Positions 17,093 through 24,925 of a stretch of DNA of 59,419 nucleotides are shown one piece after another. Made by a program: the position numbers and the translations under genes. The number at the start of each line of letters is the position of its first letter. The stretch's first letter is position 1. This DNA comes from Klebsiella pneumoniae (GTDB lineage: Bacteria; Pseudomonadota; Gammaproteobacteria; Steroidobacterales; Steroidobacteraceae): positions 1 through 59,419 of the forward strand of contig CAMAQZ010000008.1 of NCBI GenBank assembly GCA_945860725.1, given 5' to 3'. Below the pieces are notes generated by a model. That model had not been told where the DNA came from. It ran no database searches and worked only from the letters and a program-made list of their open reading frames with translations.

Positions 17093-18148
17093 ATGAAGCG
17101 ACCCTCAGCGATGCTCGAGACCCGCGGCGCGGTGGTGCTCGATGATTTCGTGGCCGATCTCTCATGGGCTCCCGACAGCGGACGGTTGGCGGTAGCAGGC
17201 GGCGAGGGCAAAGTATTCCTCATCACACGGCCCGGCGGATCATCAACCGGCACAGCCAGTCGCGCACTACAGGCCCGCGAGGTCGGCGAACACCCGCTCG
17301 GCGCGCTGTCGGTCGCATGGCAGCCGCGTGGCGAGAACTTCGTCTCCTGCGGCCAGGACGGAGCGCTCAGGCTGCACGAAGGTGTGGCGGGTCAGCAGCT
17401 CGCCCTGCAGCGGCCGCGTGCACTCGGCCTCACATCGATCGCATGGGCGCCCGACGGACGCACTCTCGCCACGGCGTCGGGACGCCAGCTCAATCTTTGG
17501 ACATCGACGCTGGAGCTCGCACACGCGTTGCCGCCGTTGGAGGCGGGCATCGCGGCGATTGGCTGGGACCGGCCAGGGCGTGATCTTGCGGCTGCCGTCA
17601 ATGGCGGTGTCATCGTGCACCGCATCGAGCCGCGTTTCGAGCTTCGCAAGTACGCTTGGGAGGCGCCGTGTGTGGCATTGGCCTACAGCGACAACGGCAA
17701 GGTGCTCGTCTGTGGTACGCAGGACGGATCGGTACATTTCTGGTACCTCAACACCAGCCGCGACTCACAGATGCGCGGCTATCCCGGCAAGGTCGATTGC
17801 ATCGCTTTCAGCGGCGACTCACGCTGGCTCGCCACTGCGGCGGGCGATCAACTGGTGTTGTGGGATTTCGGCGGTCGAGGCCCCGAGGGTTCGCGACCGC
17901 TCCAGCTTGCCGGTCATACCGATCGCATCGACGCGCTCGCATTCCAACCGAACGGCAATCTGCTCGCCAGCATCGGTCGCGACTGGCGCCTGTCGTTATG
18001 GCTACCGGGCAAGACGCCGGGGGCGCTCGATGCGCATCTCACCGAGGCCGAACCCTCGTGCCTGCGTTGGTCGCCGGATGGCCGGTTCCTCGCTGTCGGC
18101 GAGCGCCGCGGTCGTGTCTCGATCTACGAGGTCTTGCGGCTCGCCTGA
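17093..18148 (+). CDS. WD40-repeat beta-propeller protein
   Basis: A 351-residue cytoplasmic protein made almost wholly of WD40 repeats. Eight blade ends can be read, for example FVSCGQDGALRLHE, LATASGRQLNLWTS, LVCGTQDGSVHFWYL, LATAAGDQLVLWDF, LASIGRDWRLSLWL and LAVGERRGRVSIYEV. No signal peptide, kinase or caspase domain is fused. It starts 22 bp after the COG0523 GTPase on the same strand, so the two are likely co-expressed. A scaffold that lets the GTPase deliver zinc to client proteins is an inference from this position. Confidence 0.85.
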   Translation: MKRPSAMLETRGAVVLDDFVADLSWAPDSGRLAVAGGEGKVFLITRPGGSSTGTASRALQAREVGEHPLGALSVAWQPRGENFVSCGQDGALRLHEGVAGQQLALQRPRALGLTSIAWAPDGRTLATASGRQLNLWTSTLELAHALPPLEAGIAAIGWDRPGRDLAAAVNGGVIVHRIEPRFELRKYAWEAPCVALAYSDNGKVLVCGTQDGSVHFWYLNTSRDSQMRGYPGKVDCIAFSGDSRWLATAAGDQLVLWDFGGRGPEGSRPLQLAGHTDRIDALAFQPNGNLLASIGRDWRLSLWLPGKTPGALDAHLTEAEPSCLRWSPDGRFLAVGERRGRVSIYEVLRLA

Positions 18149-18197
18149 TCGGGTGTATCGTGGGTCGGCATCCCTCAACGCTGCGCCCGAGGTCCTC

Positions 18198-19553
18198 ATG
18201 TCCGTCCGCCGCTCAAGCCGCCCCGCACTTGCCGTGGCGGCTTCGCTCACGCTCTTCGCCGCCGTCTCGTCCCCGCAGGCACTCCTGGCGGATGAAGCGC
18301 TGAATGCCAAGGTGGACGCGGTACTCGCAGCGGGCCAACCGCAGATGATCGGTTGGCGGCGCGATCTCCACCAGAACCCCGAACTCTCCAACCGTGAGTT
18401 CCGCACCTCGAAGATCGTGGCCGATCACCTGCAGCGCCTCGGCCTCGAGGTGCAGACCGGCGTCGCCAAGACCGGTGTGGTGGGTGTGCTCAAGGGTGGC
18501 AAGCCCGGTCCGACCATCGCGCTGCGCGCCGACATGGACGCGCTGCCCGTCACCGAGCAGGGCGATCTGCCGTTCCGCTCGCGCGTCACCACCACCTACC
18601 GCAACGAGACCATCGGTGTGATGCACGCCTGCGGCCATGACACGCACACGGCCATGCTCATGGGCATCGCCGAGTCGTTCGCAGCGGTGCGTGCCGAGCT
18701 GCCGGGGACGGTGGTGTTCCTGTTCCAGCCTGCCGAAGAGGGTGCCCCGGCGGGCGAGGAGGGGGGTGCCTCGCTGATGATCAAGGAAGGCGTGCTCGAG
18801 CGGCACAAGCCCGAGGCGGTGTTCGGGCTGCATGTTTTCGCCAACATGCCCACCGGCATGATCGGCTATCGCGGCGGCCCGCTGATGGCCGGCTCGGACT
18901 CCTACCGCATCGTCGTCAAGGGTCGTCAGACCCACGGCGCGCGCCCCTGGGGCGGCATCGACCCCATCGTCGTCTCATCACAGATCGTCAACGCGCTGCA
19001 GACCGTGGTCAGCCGCCAGACCGACATCACGGCGAACCCGGCGGTCGTCACGGTCGGTGCGATCAAGGGCGGTATCCGCCACAACATCGTCCCCGACGAG
19101 GTCGAGATGGTCGGCACCATCCGCACCTTCGATCCGCAGCAGCGCGCGACGATCCTGCAGAACATCGAGCGCTTGGTGACGCACACCGCCGAGGCGAGCG
19201 GAGCGACCGCGACCTTTACGCTCGATTCGGGCCACAACCCGGTGGTGCGCAACGATCCGTCGCTTACAGAGCGTGTGCTGCCTTCGCTGCGCAGCGTCGC
19301 CGGAGCGGCCAATGTACGACCGGTGCCGCTGATGACCGGCGCGGAGGATTTCGCGTTCTTCGCAGAGAAAGTGCCGAGTTTCTTCTTCTTCGTCGGCATC
19401 ACGCCGCGCGAGCAGAACCTGCTGTCGGCGGCCTCCAACCACTCGCCGCTCTTCTTCGTGGACGAGTCGGCGCTACCGATGGGGCAGCGTGCGTTCGCGC
19501 GCGTCGCGCTCGATTATCTGAGCAGCGCGAACGCTGCGCCACCCGGCCCGTAA
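18198..19553 (+). CDS. Secreted M20D-family amidohydrolase/peptidase
   Basis: A 451-residue zinc hydrolase of the hippurate/IAA-amino acid hydrolase type (M20D). Residues 8-32 form a signal peptide ending ALLA. Metal-site motifs are MHACGHDTHTAMLMG, the PAEEGAPAGEEGG region and MTGAEDFAFF. ATG at 18198 begins the signal peptide; the open frame continues upstream through the WD40 gene and is not coding there. Family members cleave N-acyl amino acids. Function here is periplasmic or extracellular amide cleavage, substrate unknown. It ends 4 bp before the convergent 2Fe-2S gene. Confidence 0.92.
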   Translation: MSVRRSSRPALAVAASLTLFAAVSSPQALLADEALNAKVDAVLAAGQPQMIGWRRDLHQNPELSNREFRTSKIVADHLQRLGLEVQTGVAKTGVVGVLKGGKPGPTIALRADMDALPVTEQGDLPFRSRVTTTYRNETIGVMHACGHDTHTAMLMGIAESFAAVRAELPGTVVFLFQPAEEGAPAGEEGGASLMIKEGVLERHKPEAVFGLHVFANMPTGMIGYRGGPLMAGSDSYRIVVKGRQTHGARPWGGIDPIVVSSQIVNALQTVVSRQTDITANPAVVTVGAIKGGIRHNIVPDEVEMVGTIRTFDPQQRATILQNIERLVTHTAEASGATATFTLDSGHNPVVRNDPSLTERVLPSLRSVAGAANVRPVPLMTGAEDFAFFAEKVPSFFFFVGITPREQNLLSAASNHSPLFFVDESALPMGQRAFARVALDYLSSANAAPPGP

Positions 19554-19557
19554 CGGC

Positions 19558-20055
19558 TCAGCCCTTCGGTACCGCGACGGCGACGGGCGTTGCGGCGGCG
19601 TTGCGGGCGATCTCCGCAGCGCGCTTCACCGCTGCGCGGATGCGCGGGTAGGTGCCGCAGCGGCAGAGGTTCCCGTCCATCGCGGCATCGATATCCGCAT
19701 CGGTGGGTGCGGGGTTCCGTGCGACCAAGGCCGCGGCGGACATGATCTGGCCGGATTGGCAGTAACCGCACTGTGCCACGTCGAGTTCGAGCCACGCTTG
19801 CTGCACGGCGTGCAGATCGGTCGCACCGATCCCTTCGATGGTGGTGATGCGCATGCCTTCGACCGCCGCGATCGGCGTGACGCAGGAGCGCACCGGCTGA
19901 CCATCGACGTGGACCGTGCAGGCCCCGCACTGGGCGATGCCACAGCCGTATTTGGTACCGGTCATGCCGAGCACGTCCCGCAGCGCCCAAAGCAGGGGCA
20001 TCGTGGGCTCGGCATCGACTTCGCGCCGTTGGCCGTTCACATCGAGTGTGGTCAA
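19558..20055 (-). CDS. 2Fe-2S subunit of a molybdenum hydroxylase (IorA type), orphan
   Basis: A 165-residue protein with a plant-type 2Fe-2S domain ([18 protein letters not shown] plus C) and a helical 2Fe-2S domain ([22 protein letters not shown]). This is the small subunit of isoquinoline 1-oxidoreductase/aldehyde dehydrogenase-like enzymes. The start is TTG at 20053-20055, supported by AGGAG seven bases upstream and by the conserved start of the first domain. The frame stays open far upstream without meaning. The molybdopterin-binding large subunit that should accompany it is absent from the window. Confidence 0.88.
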   Translation of the reverse strand: MTTLDVNGQRREVDAEPTMPLLWALRDVLGMTGTKYGCGIAQCGACTVHVDGQPVRSCVTPIAAVEGMRITTIEGIGATDLHAVQQAWLELDVAQCGYCQSGQIMSAAALVARNPAPTDADIDAAMDGNLCRCGTYPRIRAAVKRAAEIARNAAATPVAVAVPKG

Positions 20056-20143
20056 AGTCGTTCTCCTGTCGCGATTGGGGGAGAATATACCCGACCCGGT
20101 GCATGATGACCCATGACGGGAGTCCCTGAAGCGGGAGGAAACC

Positions 20144-20260
20144 ATGGAGATCGAGTTTTTCGGCATGGCGGGTGAGGTGATCGGCTCCTGCCACATCCTG
20201 CGGGTGGCAGGTCGGCAGGTCTCGCTCGACTGCGGCATGCTGCAGGGCGCAGCGACATGA
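20144..20260 (+). pseudogene. N-terminal remnant of an MBL-fold RNA-processing nuclease (38 codons)
   Basis: ATG with a strong GGGAGG site upstream encodes [20 protein letters not shown] and runs to [11 protein letters not shown], then stops. This is the first strand pair of the metallo-beta-lactamase/CPSF-type RNA hydrolases (COG1236), which normally run to about 450 residues, including the HxHxDH zinc site that is missing here. The stop overlaps the ATG of the transporter gene (ATGA), so the fragment may now act as a translated leader. Deletion of the rest of the gene is the simplest reading. Confidence 0.65.
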
Positions 20261-21561
20261 TCGCTTCCCCGGTGCAGCGCCTGCTGTCGCGCTTCGCGAA
20301 GGTCGAACCGGGCGAGAACGCCGTGGTGGTCGCGGCGTTCCTGCTGTTCTTCTTCGTGCTCGGCAGCTATTTCGCGGTGCGTCCGGTGCGCGAGACGGTC
20401 GCCACGGTGCTCGGCGCGGATCGGGTCGCCGATCTTTGGGCGTACACCGCGCTGTTCGCGATCCTCGCCGTACCGCTCTATGGTTGGCTGGTCGCTAGGG
20501 TCCGCCGCAGCCTGCTGTTGCCCGGCATCTACGGGATGATGGCGCTGACGCTGGTGGCGATCGGCGCTGCCTTCCAGGCTGATCCGGACGACCTGCGGGT
20601 CGGCATGTTCTTCTATGTCTGGATCAGCGTGCTGAACCTGCTCTTGGTGTCGATCTTCTGGAGCTTCCTGCTCGAGTTCTTCGACGGCGGTCAAGCGCGC
20701 CGCTTGTTCGGTGTGATCGCCGCAGGCGGCACACTGGGTGCGCTCGTCGGCCCGGCGCTTGCCGGGTTGCTCGTCACCCGCATCGGCAACGCGGGCATCC
20801 TGTACCTTGCGGCCTGCGGCTTCCTCGCCGCGCTCGTCTGTCAACGCGTCCTCGTCAAGCTGTGGTACGCCAAAACTGCCGGGGCCTCGACCTCGTCTTC
20901 TGAAGACCGCGTGCCGCGCGGCAACGATGAGGGGCTCGGCGGCAATCCGTTCGCAGGCATCCTAATTGTGCTGCAGTCCCGTTATCTGCTCGGCATCGCT
21001 TCGTTCGTGGTGCTGCTGTCGCTGGTCAACACCGTGCTCTACTTCGAACAGCTGCGCATCGTCTCGGAGACCTTCGTTGATCGCGAGCAGCGCACCCAGG
21101 TGTTCGCGCTGCTCGATGTGATCGTGCAGTCCTTGACCATCTTCGCCCAACTATTCTTCACGGGGCGCATCGCGACCCGGCTTGGTGTCGGCGCGCTGTT
21201 GACCATCGTCCCGGCGGTACTCGCGGTCGGGTTCCTCATGCTCTTGGCGTTCAACGTGTTCGGCATGATCGCCGTGCTCCTGGTGATGCGCCGTTGGGGC
21301 GAGTACGCCTTCATCCGCCCGGGTCGCGAGATGCTCTGGAGCAGCTTAGACACCGAATCCAAGTACAAGGCCAAAAGCTTCATCGACCTGCCGGTCTACC
21401 GCGCAGCCGACTCTATCGGTGCGCAAGCGAAGATCGCGCTCGATGCGTCAGGCTCATCACCGGCGTCGGTGGCGCTGGTCGGCGCTGGGCTCGCAGTGCT
21501 GTGGGTGCTCAATGGCGCGTGGCTTGGACGCCAGTACCGACGACAGGAGTCCTCACCGTGA
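20257..21561 (+). CDS. NTT (ATP/ADP translocase)-like or MFS membrane transporter
   Basis: A 434-residue integral membrane protein with 11-12 hydrophobic helices. The first region, [20 protein letters not shown], and the central [26 protein letters not shown] resemble the COG3202 nucleotide transporter-like group found in free-living bacteria. The start overlaps the stop of the MBL remnant by 4 bp, and the end overlaps the following gene's GTG start by 4 bp. Substrate is unknown; energy-parasite ATP/ADP exchange is not implied. Confidence 0.75.
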   Translation: MIASPVQRLLSRFAKVEPGENAVVVAAFLLFFFVLGSYFAVRPVRETVATVLGADRVADLWAYTALFAILAVPLYGWLVARVRRSLLLPGIYGMMALTLVAIGAAFQADPDDLRVGMFFYVWISVLNLLLVSIFWSFLLEFFDGGQARRLFGVIAAGGTLGALVGPALAGLLVTRIGNAGILYLAACGFLAALVCQRVLVKLWYAKTAGASTSSSEDRVPRGNDEGLGGNPFAGILIVLQSRYLLGIASFVVLLSLVNTVLYFEQLRIVSETFVDREQRTQVFALLDVIVQSLTIFAQLFFTGRIATRLGVGALLTIVPAVLAVGFLMLLAFNVFGMIAVLLVMRRWGEYAFIRPGREMLWSSLDTESKYKAKSFIDLPVYRAADSIGAQAKIALDASGSSPASVALVGAGLAVLWVLNGAWLGRQYRRQESSP

Positions 21562-22547
21562 GACACCCTGTTGTTTCTTGGGGGCATCGCTTGCGGGTCT
21601 GGCTCATGGTCCTGATGTCCGGAGCGATGGTCTGTGTCGCATCGCCCGTGGCGCACGCGGATGAGCTGACCGGGGCGCAGCGCCGTGCGGCGCTCGAATT
21701 CCTGCAGGCGATGGCGTCCGGCGATGCCCAGGCGGTCGCTTATGCGCTGCACCCGTCCGAGGCGGACCGGTTACGCATCACGCTGCAGCAGAGGCTGCGC
21801 GCCGAGGCGGAGCGAGGGGAGAGCACGCTGCGCAGCCGATTGTTCGGCGCTTTGATGCCACTCGCCGACGTCGAGCGCATGACGAGCGTCGATCTGTTCC
21901 GTGCGTTGGGCCCCAAGCTGGATCTGCGCGCCCGCTCCTATGCCGAACTGCAAGGTCTCGGCGCGGTGCGCGACGGTGATCGGGTGCTCGCAGTGGTGAA
22001 GGGCAAGCCGCCGCGTGAGCGCGGTGCGACCGAGGTCGTCGAGGTCGTCCCGTTGCTGCCCTATGGCCGCGAGTGGAAGGCCGCGCTCCCCTCCGAGATC
22101 GATGCCCGTATCGAGGACCTTCTGGCCGGGCGTGGGTCACGGCGTCCGGGTGGCGCCGCCGCCGGTGTTGCAGCGACTGTTGCGGTCGCGGGGGGTGAGG
22201 CCCCTGCGGGCGATACCGCTCGCAGTACGCCGGACATCTTCGCGATGCTGGCGGCCGCCGAGCAGGCCTTGGTCGATGGCCGCTGCGATATCTACCACCG
22301 CGAGCACCTCAGTCCGTCCTTGCGTCGTGGCCTCGGCCCGCGTGCGCTCGACACCCTCATCGCTTCCTGTAGCCGCAGCGTCGCGAACCGCGAGCTGCTG
22401 ATCGCCGCATTACGCCTCGTACAGCGTACGCCGCCTGTCTATGAGGTGGGTGGAGAGCGAGCGGTCTACGACCTCAGCGGCCAGGGCTTGCCGTATGATC
22501 GATATGTGCTCGAGCGGATCGAGCGGCGTTGGTACATCGCCGAGTGA
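21558..22547 (+). CDS. Secreted protein of two related halves, unknown function
   Basis: A 329-residue protein starting at GTG 21558 (AGGAGT upstream), overlapping the transporter stop as GTGA. Residues 1-36 form a signal peptide ending AHA. Two globular regions (about 38-190 and 228-329) are joined by a Gly/Ala-rich linker near residues 195-225. Each begins with a helical segment of the form A-x-x-x-L-x-x-G-[DR] and ends in a strand with an aromatic-rich tail (REWKAALP and RRWYIAE), a pattern seen in NTF2-like periplasmic domains. I do not recognise the family. Coupling to the transporter suggests a joint role. Confidence 0.7.
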   Translation: MRHPVVSWGHRLRVWLMVLMSGAMVCVASPVAHADELTGAQRRAALEFLQAMASGDAQAVAYALHPSEADRLRITLQQRLRAEAERGESTLRSRLFGALMPLADVERMTSVDLFRALGPKLDLRARSYAELQGLGAVRDGDRVLAVVKGKPPRERGATEVVEVVPLLPYGREWKAALPSEIDARIEDLLAGRGSRRPGGAAAGVAATVAVAGGEAPAGDTARSTPDIFAMLAAAEQALVDGRCDIYHREHLSPSLRRGLGPRALDTLIASCSRSVANRELLIAALRLVQRTPPVYEVGGERAVYDLSGQGLPYDRYVLERIERRWYIAE

Positions 22548-22638
22548 CGGTAACGCCGGCCGGAAGACGGTCGCCACTGGGAACGATGGGCCCCGTGGCC
22601 GGTCCTATTGAACACCCCATCCATGACAGGAGTCCGAT

Positions 22639-23568
22639 ATGGCCAAAGAAATCCGCCTCTCGGTCCGCGGTGGTCCGCGCCGACCGCTCGCCGCGCTGCT
22701 GATGATCGCCCTTACCGCCACGCTCACTGCCTGCGGCGTCTCGCCCGAGAAGGTCACCGTGCCCGTGGTCGAGAAGGTCGACCTGCAGCGCTTCATGGGG
22801 CCGTGGTATGTCATCGGCGTCATCCCGACCTTCATCGAGAAGGACATCTACAACGCGATCGAGACCTACGCACTCGCGCCGGACGGCACCATCAAGACCA
22901 CCTTCACCTTCAACCAAGGCGCCTTCGACGGCGAGGCGAAGGTCATGAACCCGAAGGGTTTTGTGATCCCCGGCACCCATAACGCCATCTGGGGCATGCA
23001 GTTCATCTGGCCCATCAAGGCCGAGTATGTGATCTCGCATGTGGATGCCGGCTACACCGAGACCATCATCGCGCGCAGCGCGCGTGACTATGTCTGGATC
23101 ATGGCCCGCACGCCCACGATCGACGATCAGCGTTACACCGCGCTCGTCAAGAAGGTCGCGGACATGGGTTACGACCTCTCGAAACTGGTGAAGGTGCCGC
23201 AGACGCCCGCTGCTGCGGTCGCCGCGGTCGTCGTGCCGCAGATGAGCGCCGAAGCGCTGTCCGCGCGGCTCGCCCCGGGCGCTGCCAGACCTGCGCCGCT
23301 GGTGCTCGATGTGCGCCGCGCCGAAGAGTTCACGGCCGGCCGCGTGCCGGGCGCGCGCAACCTGTCCCACGAGCAGGTCGTCGCCGATCCGGCGCTGCTC
23401 GGCGTGCCGAAGGATGCCGAGATCGTCGTCTATTGCCAGAGCGGTCGCCGCGCCAACATGGCGCTCGAGGCGCTGCAGAAATCGGGCTACACCCGCCTCG
23501 TGCACCTCGAAGGCGACTTCCGGGGCTGGCAGTCGCAGGGTCGACCGGTTGAGAAGACGGCGCTTTGA
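22639..23568 (+). CDS. Lipoprotein fusing a lipocalin (Blc-like) and a rhodanese domain
   Basis: A 309-residue fusion protein. Residues 1-31 are a lipoprotein signal with lipobox LTAC (C32). Residues 47-187 form a bacterial lipocalin: the first motif is RFMGPWYVIG and the later strand is DYVWIMARTP, as in Blc. An Ala/Val-rich linker follows. Residues 202-305 form a rhodanese domain with the active-site loop VYCQSGRRA (C266). Lipocalins bind lipids or hydrophobic ligands; rhodaneses move sulfane sulfur. The product should sit at the outer membrane, facing the periplasm. The stop overlaps the TTG start of the amidohydrolase gene. Confidence 0.9.
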   Translation: MAKEIRLSVRGGPRRPLAALLMIALTATLTACGVSPEKVTVPVVEKVDLQRFMGPWYVIGVIPTFIEKDIYNAIETYALAPDGTIKTTFTFNQGAFDGEAKVMNPKGFVIPGTHNAIWGMQFIWPIKAEYVISHVDAGYTETIIARSARDYVWIMARTPTIDDQRYTALVKKVADMGYDLSKLVKVPQTPAAAVAAVVVPQMSAEALSARLAPGAARPAPLVLDVRRAEEFTAGRVPGARNLSHEQVVADPALLGVPKDAEIVVYCQSGRRANMALEALQKSGYTRLVHLEGDFRGWQSQGRPVEKTAL

Positions 23569-24785
23569 GCCGCCTGCCCACCGCGCTCATCGCGTTCCTC
23601 GTCGCGTTCCCGGGTGCGGCGACCGCGCAGGATCTTTGGCTCAGCAACGCACGCCTCATCGACGGTCGTCCTGGGACGGCCGTACGGTCGGTCAACCTGC
23701 GCGTCAGCGACGGCCGCATCACAGAGATCACCCCCGCAGCCGACCGCCCGGGTGCCATCGACCTGCACGGAGCATTTCTCCTGCCGGGGTTCATCGACCT
23801 GCACACGCACATCGAGGACCCGGCCGCTGCACGCCGCGCGCTCTCTTCCGGCGTGACGACCACGCGTGTGCTCGGCGACAACTACCTCAAAGGGATGGCC
23901 ACGCGCGACCTCGTCCGCAACGGCCGTGTTGCCGGCCCGCAGATGCTGGTATCGGGCGGTCATGTGCGCCCGCAGCTCGGCGAGTCCTTCATCCTGAGCT
24001 ACCCGCAGTTTGGGCAGTACCTGGAGGCGCCGCTGAAGGGGCCTCATCAGGTCGCTGAAGTGGTGCGCGCCGTCATCGACCGGGGTGCTGATGTCATCAA
24101 GGTCGGCGCCAGCGAGCGCGCCGGGCTCGCCCGCACGGATCCGCGCCGACAGGAGCTCTCGTACGATGAACTGCGCGCTGCGGTGGCCGAGGCGGCCAAG
24201 AACGGCTTGCACGTCGCAGCGCATGCCCACGACCGGCAGGGCGCCAACGCCGCGGTGCGCGCCGGCGTGCGCAGCATCGAGCACGGCACCTATGTCGATG
24301 ACGAGACGCTGGCGCTGATGCGCAAGCAGGGCACCTTCTTCGTGCCCACGCTCGCGATCATGAGCCCGCTCGGTGACCCGCGCGGCGACGCAGCGGACGA
24401 CATCGCGCTGCAGCTGCGCACGCTGCACATGATGCGGCCGCTGCGCGAAGCGGTGCGCAAGGCGCGTGTGCTCGGCGTCACCGTAGCCGTCGGCACCGAC
24501 AGTTCCTACGGCGACCGCGACGACTACGGCCGCGTGCGGGTCGGCCACGAGATCCTGGAGCTCATCGGCTGCGGTTACACGCCCATCGAGGCGATCACCG
24601 CCGCCACCTACGATGCAGCCCGTGCGCTCGGCATCGAAGGTCGCACCGGGTCGGTGGCGGTCGGGCTGGAGGCCGATCTGCTGGTCGTCGACCGCGACCC
24701 CCGCACCGACCCCACGACCCTGTTCGAGCCCTTGCTGGTGGTCAGCGACGGCAAGATCGCGCTGGATCGCGTCGCGCTGCGCTGA
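23565..24785 (+). CDS. Secreted metal-dependent amidohydrolase
   Basis: A 406-residue amidohydrolase-superfamily protein (imidazolonepropionase/prolidase-like). The start is TTG at 23565, overlapping the previous stop as TTGA. Residues 4-21 form a signal peptide ending ATAQ. Metal ligands can be placed: H80 and H82 in GFIDLHTHIE, a likely carboxylated Lys in DVIKVGASE, His in HVAAHAHDR and RSIEHGTY, and Asp in VGTDSSYG. Substrate unknown; relatives act on cyclic amides, Xaa-Pro peptides or organophosphates. It is translationally coupled to the lipocalin-rhodanese lipoprotein. Confidence 0.9.
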   Translation: MSRLPTALIAFLVAFPGAATAQDLWLSNARLIDGRPGTAVRSVNLRVSDGRITEITPAADRPGAIDLHGAFLLPGFIDLHTHIEDPAAARRALSSGVTTTRVLGDNYLKGMATRDLVRNGRVAGPQMLVSGGHVRPQLGESFILSYPQFGQYLEAPLKGPHQVAEVVRAVIDRGADVIKVGASERAGLARTDPRRQELSYDELRAAVAEAAKNGLHVAAHAHDRQGANAAVRAGVRSIEHGTYVDDETLALMRKQGTFFVPTLAIMSPLGDPRGDAADDIALQLRTLHMMRPLREAVRKARVLGVTVAVGTDSSYGDRDDYGRVRVGHEILELIGCGYTPIEAITAATYDAARALGIEGRTGSVAVGLEADLLVVDRDPRTDPTTLFEPLLVVSDGKIALDRVALR

Positions 24786-24804
24786 CGGTCGCGCTGCGCT
24801 GACG
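24771..24804 (+). repeat. 17-bp tandem duplication over the amidohydrolase stop codon
   Basis: GTCGCGCTGCGCTGACG occurs twice in perfect tandem at 24771-24787 and 24788-24804. The first copy carries the real end of the amidohydrolase gene (VALR then TGA); the second repeats the same codons after the stop. It looks like a slippage duplication. Confidence 0.9.
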
Positions 24805-24925
24805 GCGGAGCAGCCCCCTTGGCACCCGCTGGGACTCGCCGAGGGATGCCCCGGTGGGTATAGTCGGACCGTTGTCCAGGGCCCGCCTGAGGGAGGGGGT
24901 CAGGACGGACTTTGACAAGGACGCC

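Noticed and set aside
15856-17253. Minus-strand frame over the His-rich GTPase with a Val/Met/Ile-rich stretch that looks like a membrane helix
   Set aside because: It is the reverse complement of the CAC/GAC repeat of the GTPase and carries no other protein signal.
20056-20844. The 2Fe-2S gene frame stays open for about 260 codons upstream on the minus strand
   Set aside because: It lies opposite the transporter gene, has low-complexity His/Glu/Gln/Arg composition typical of antisense high-GC frames, and the conserved domain begins exactly at the TTG with a ribosome site.
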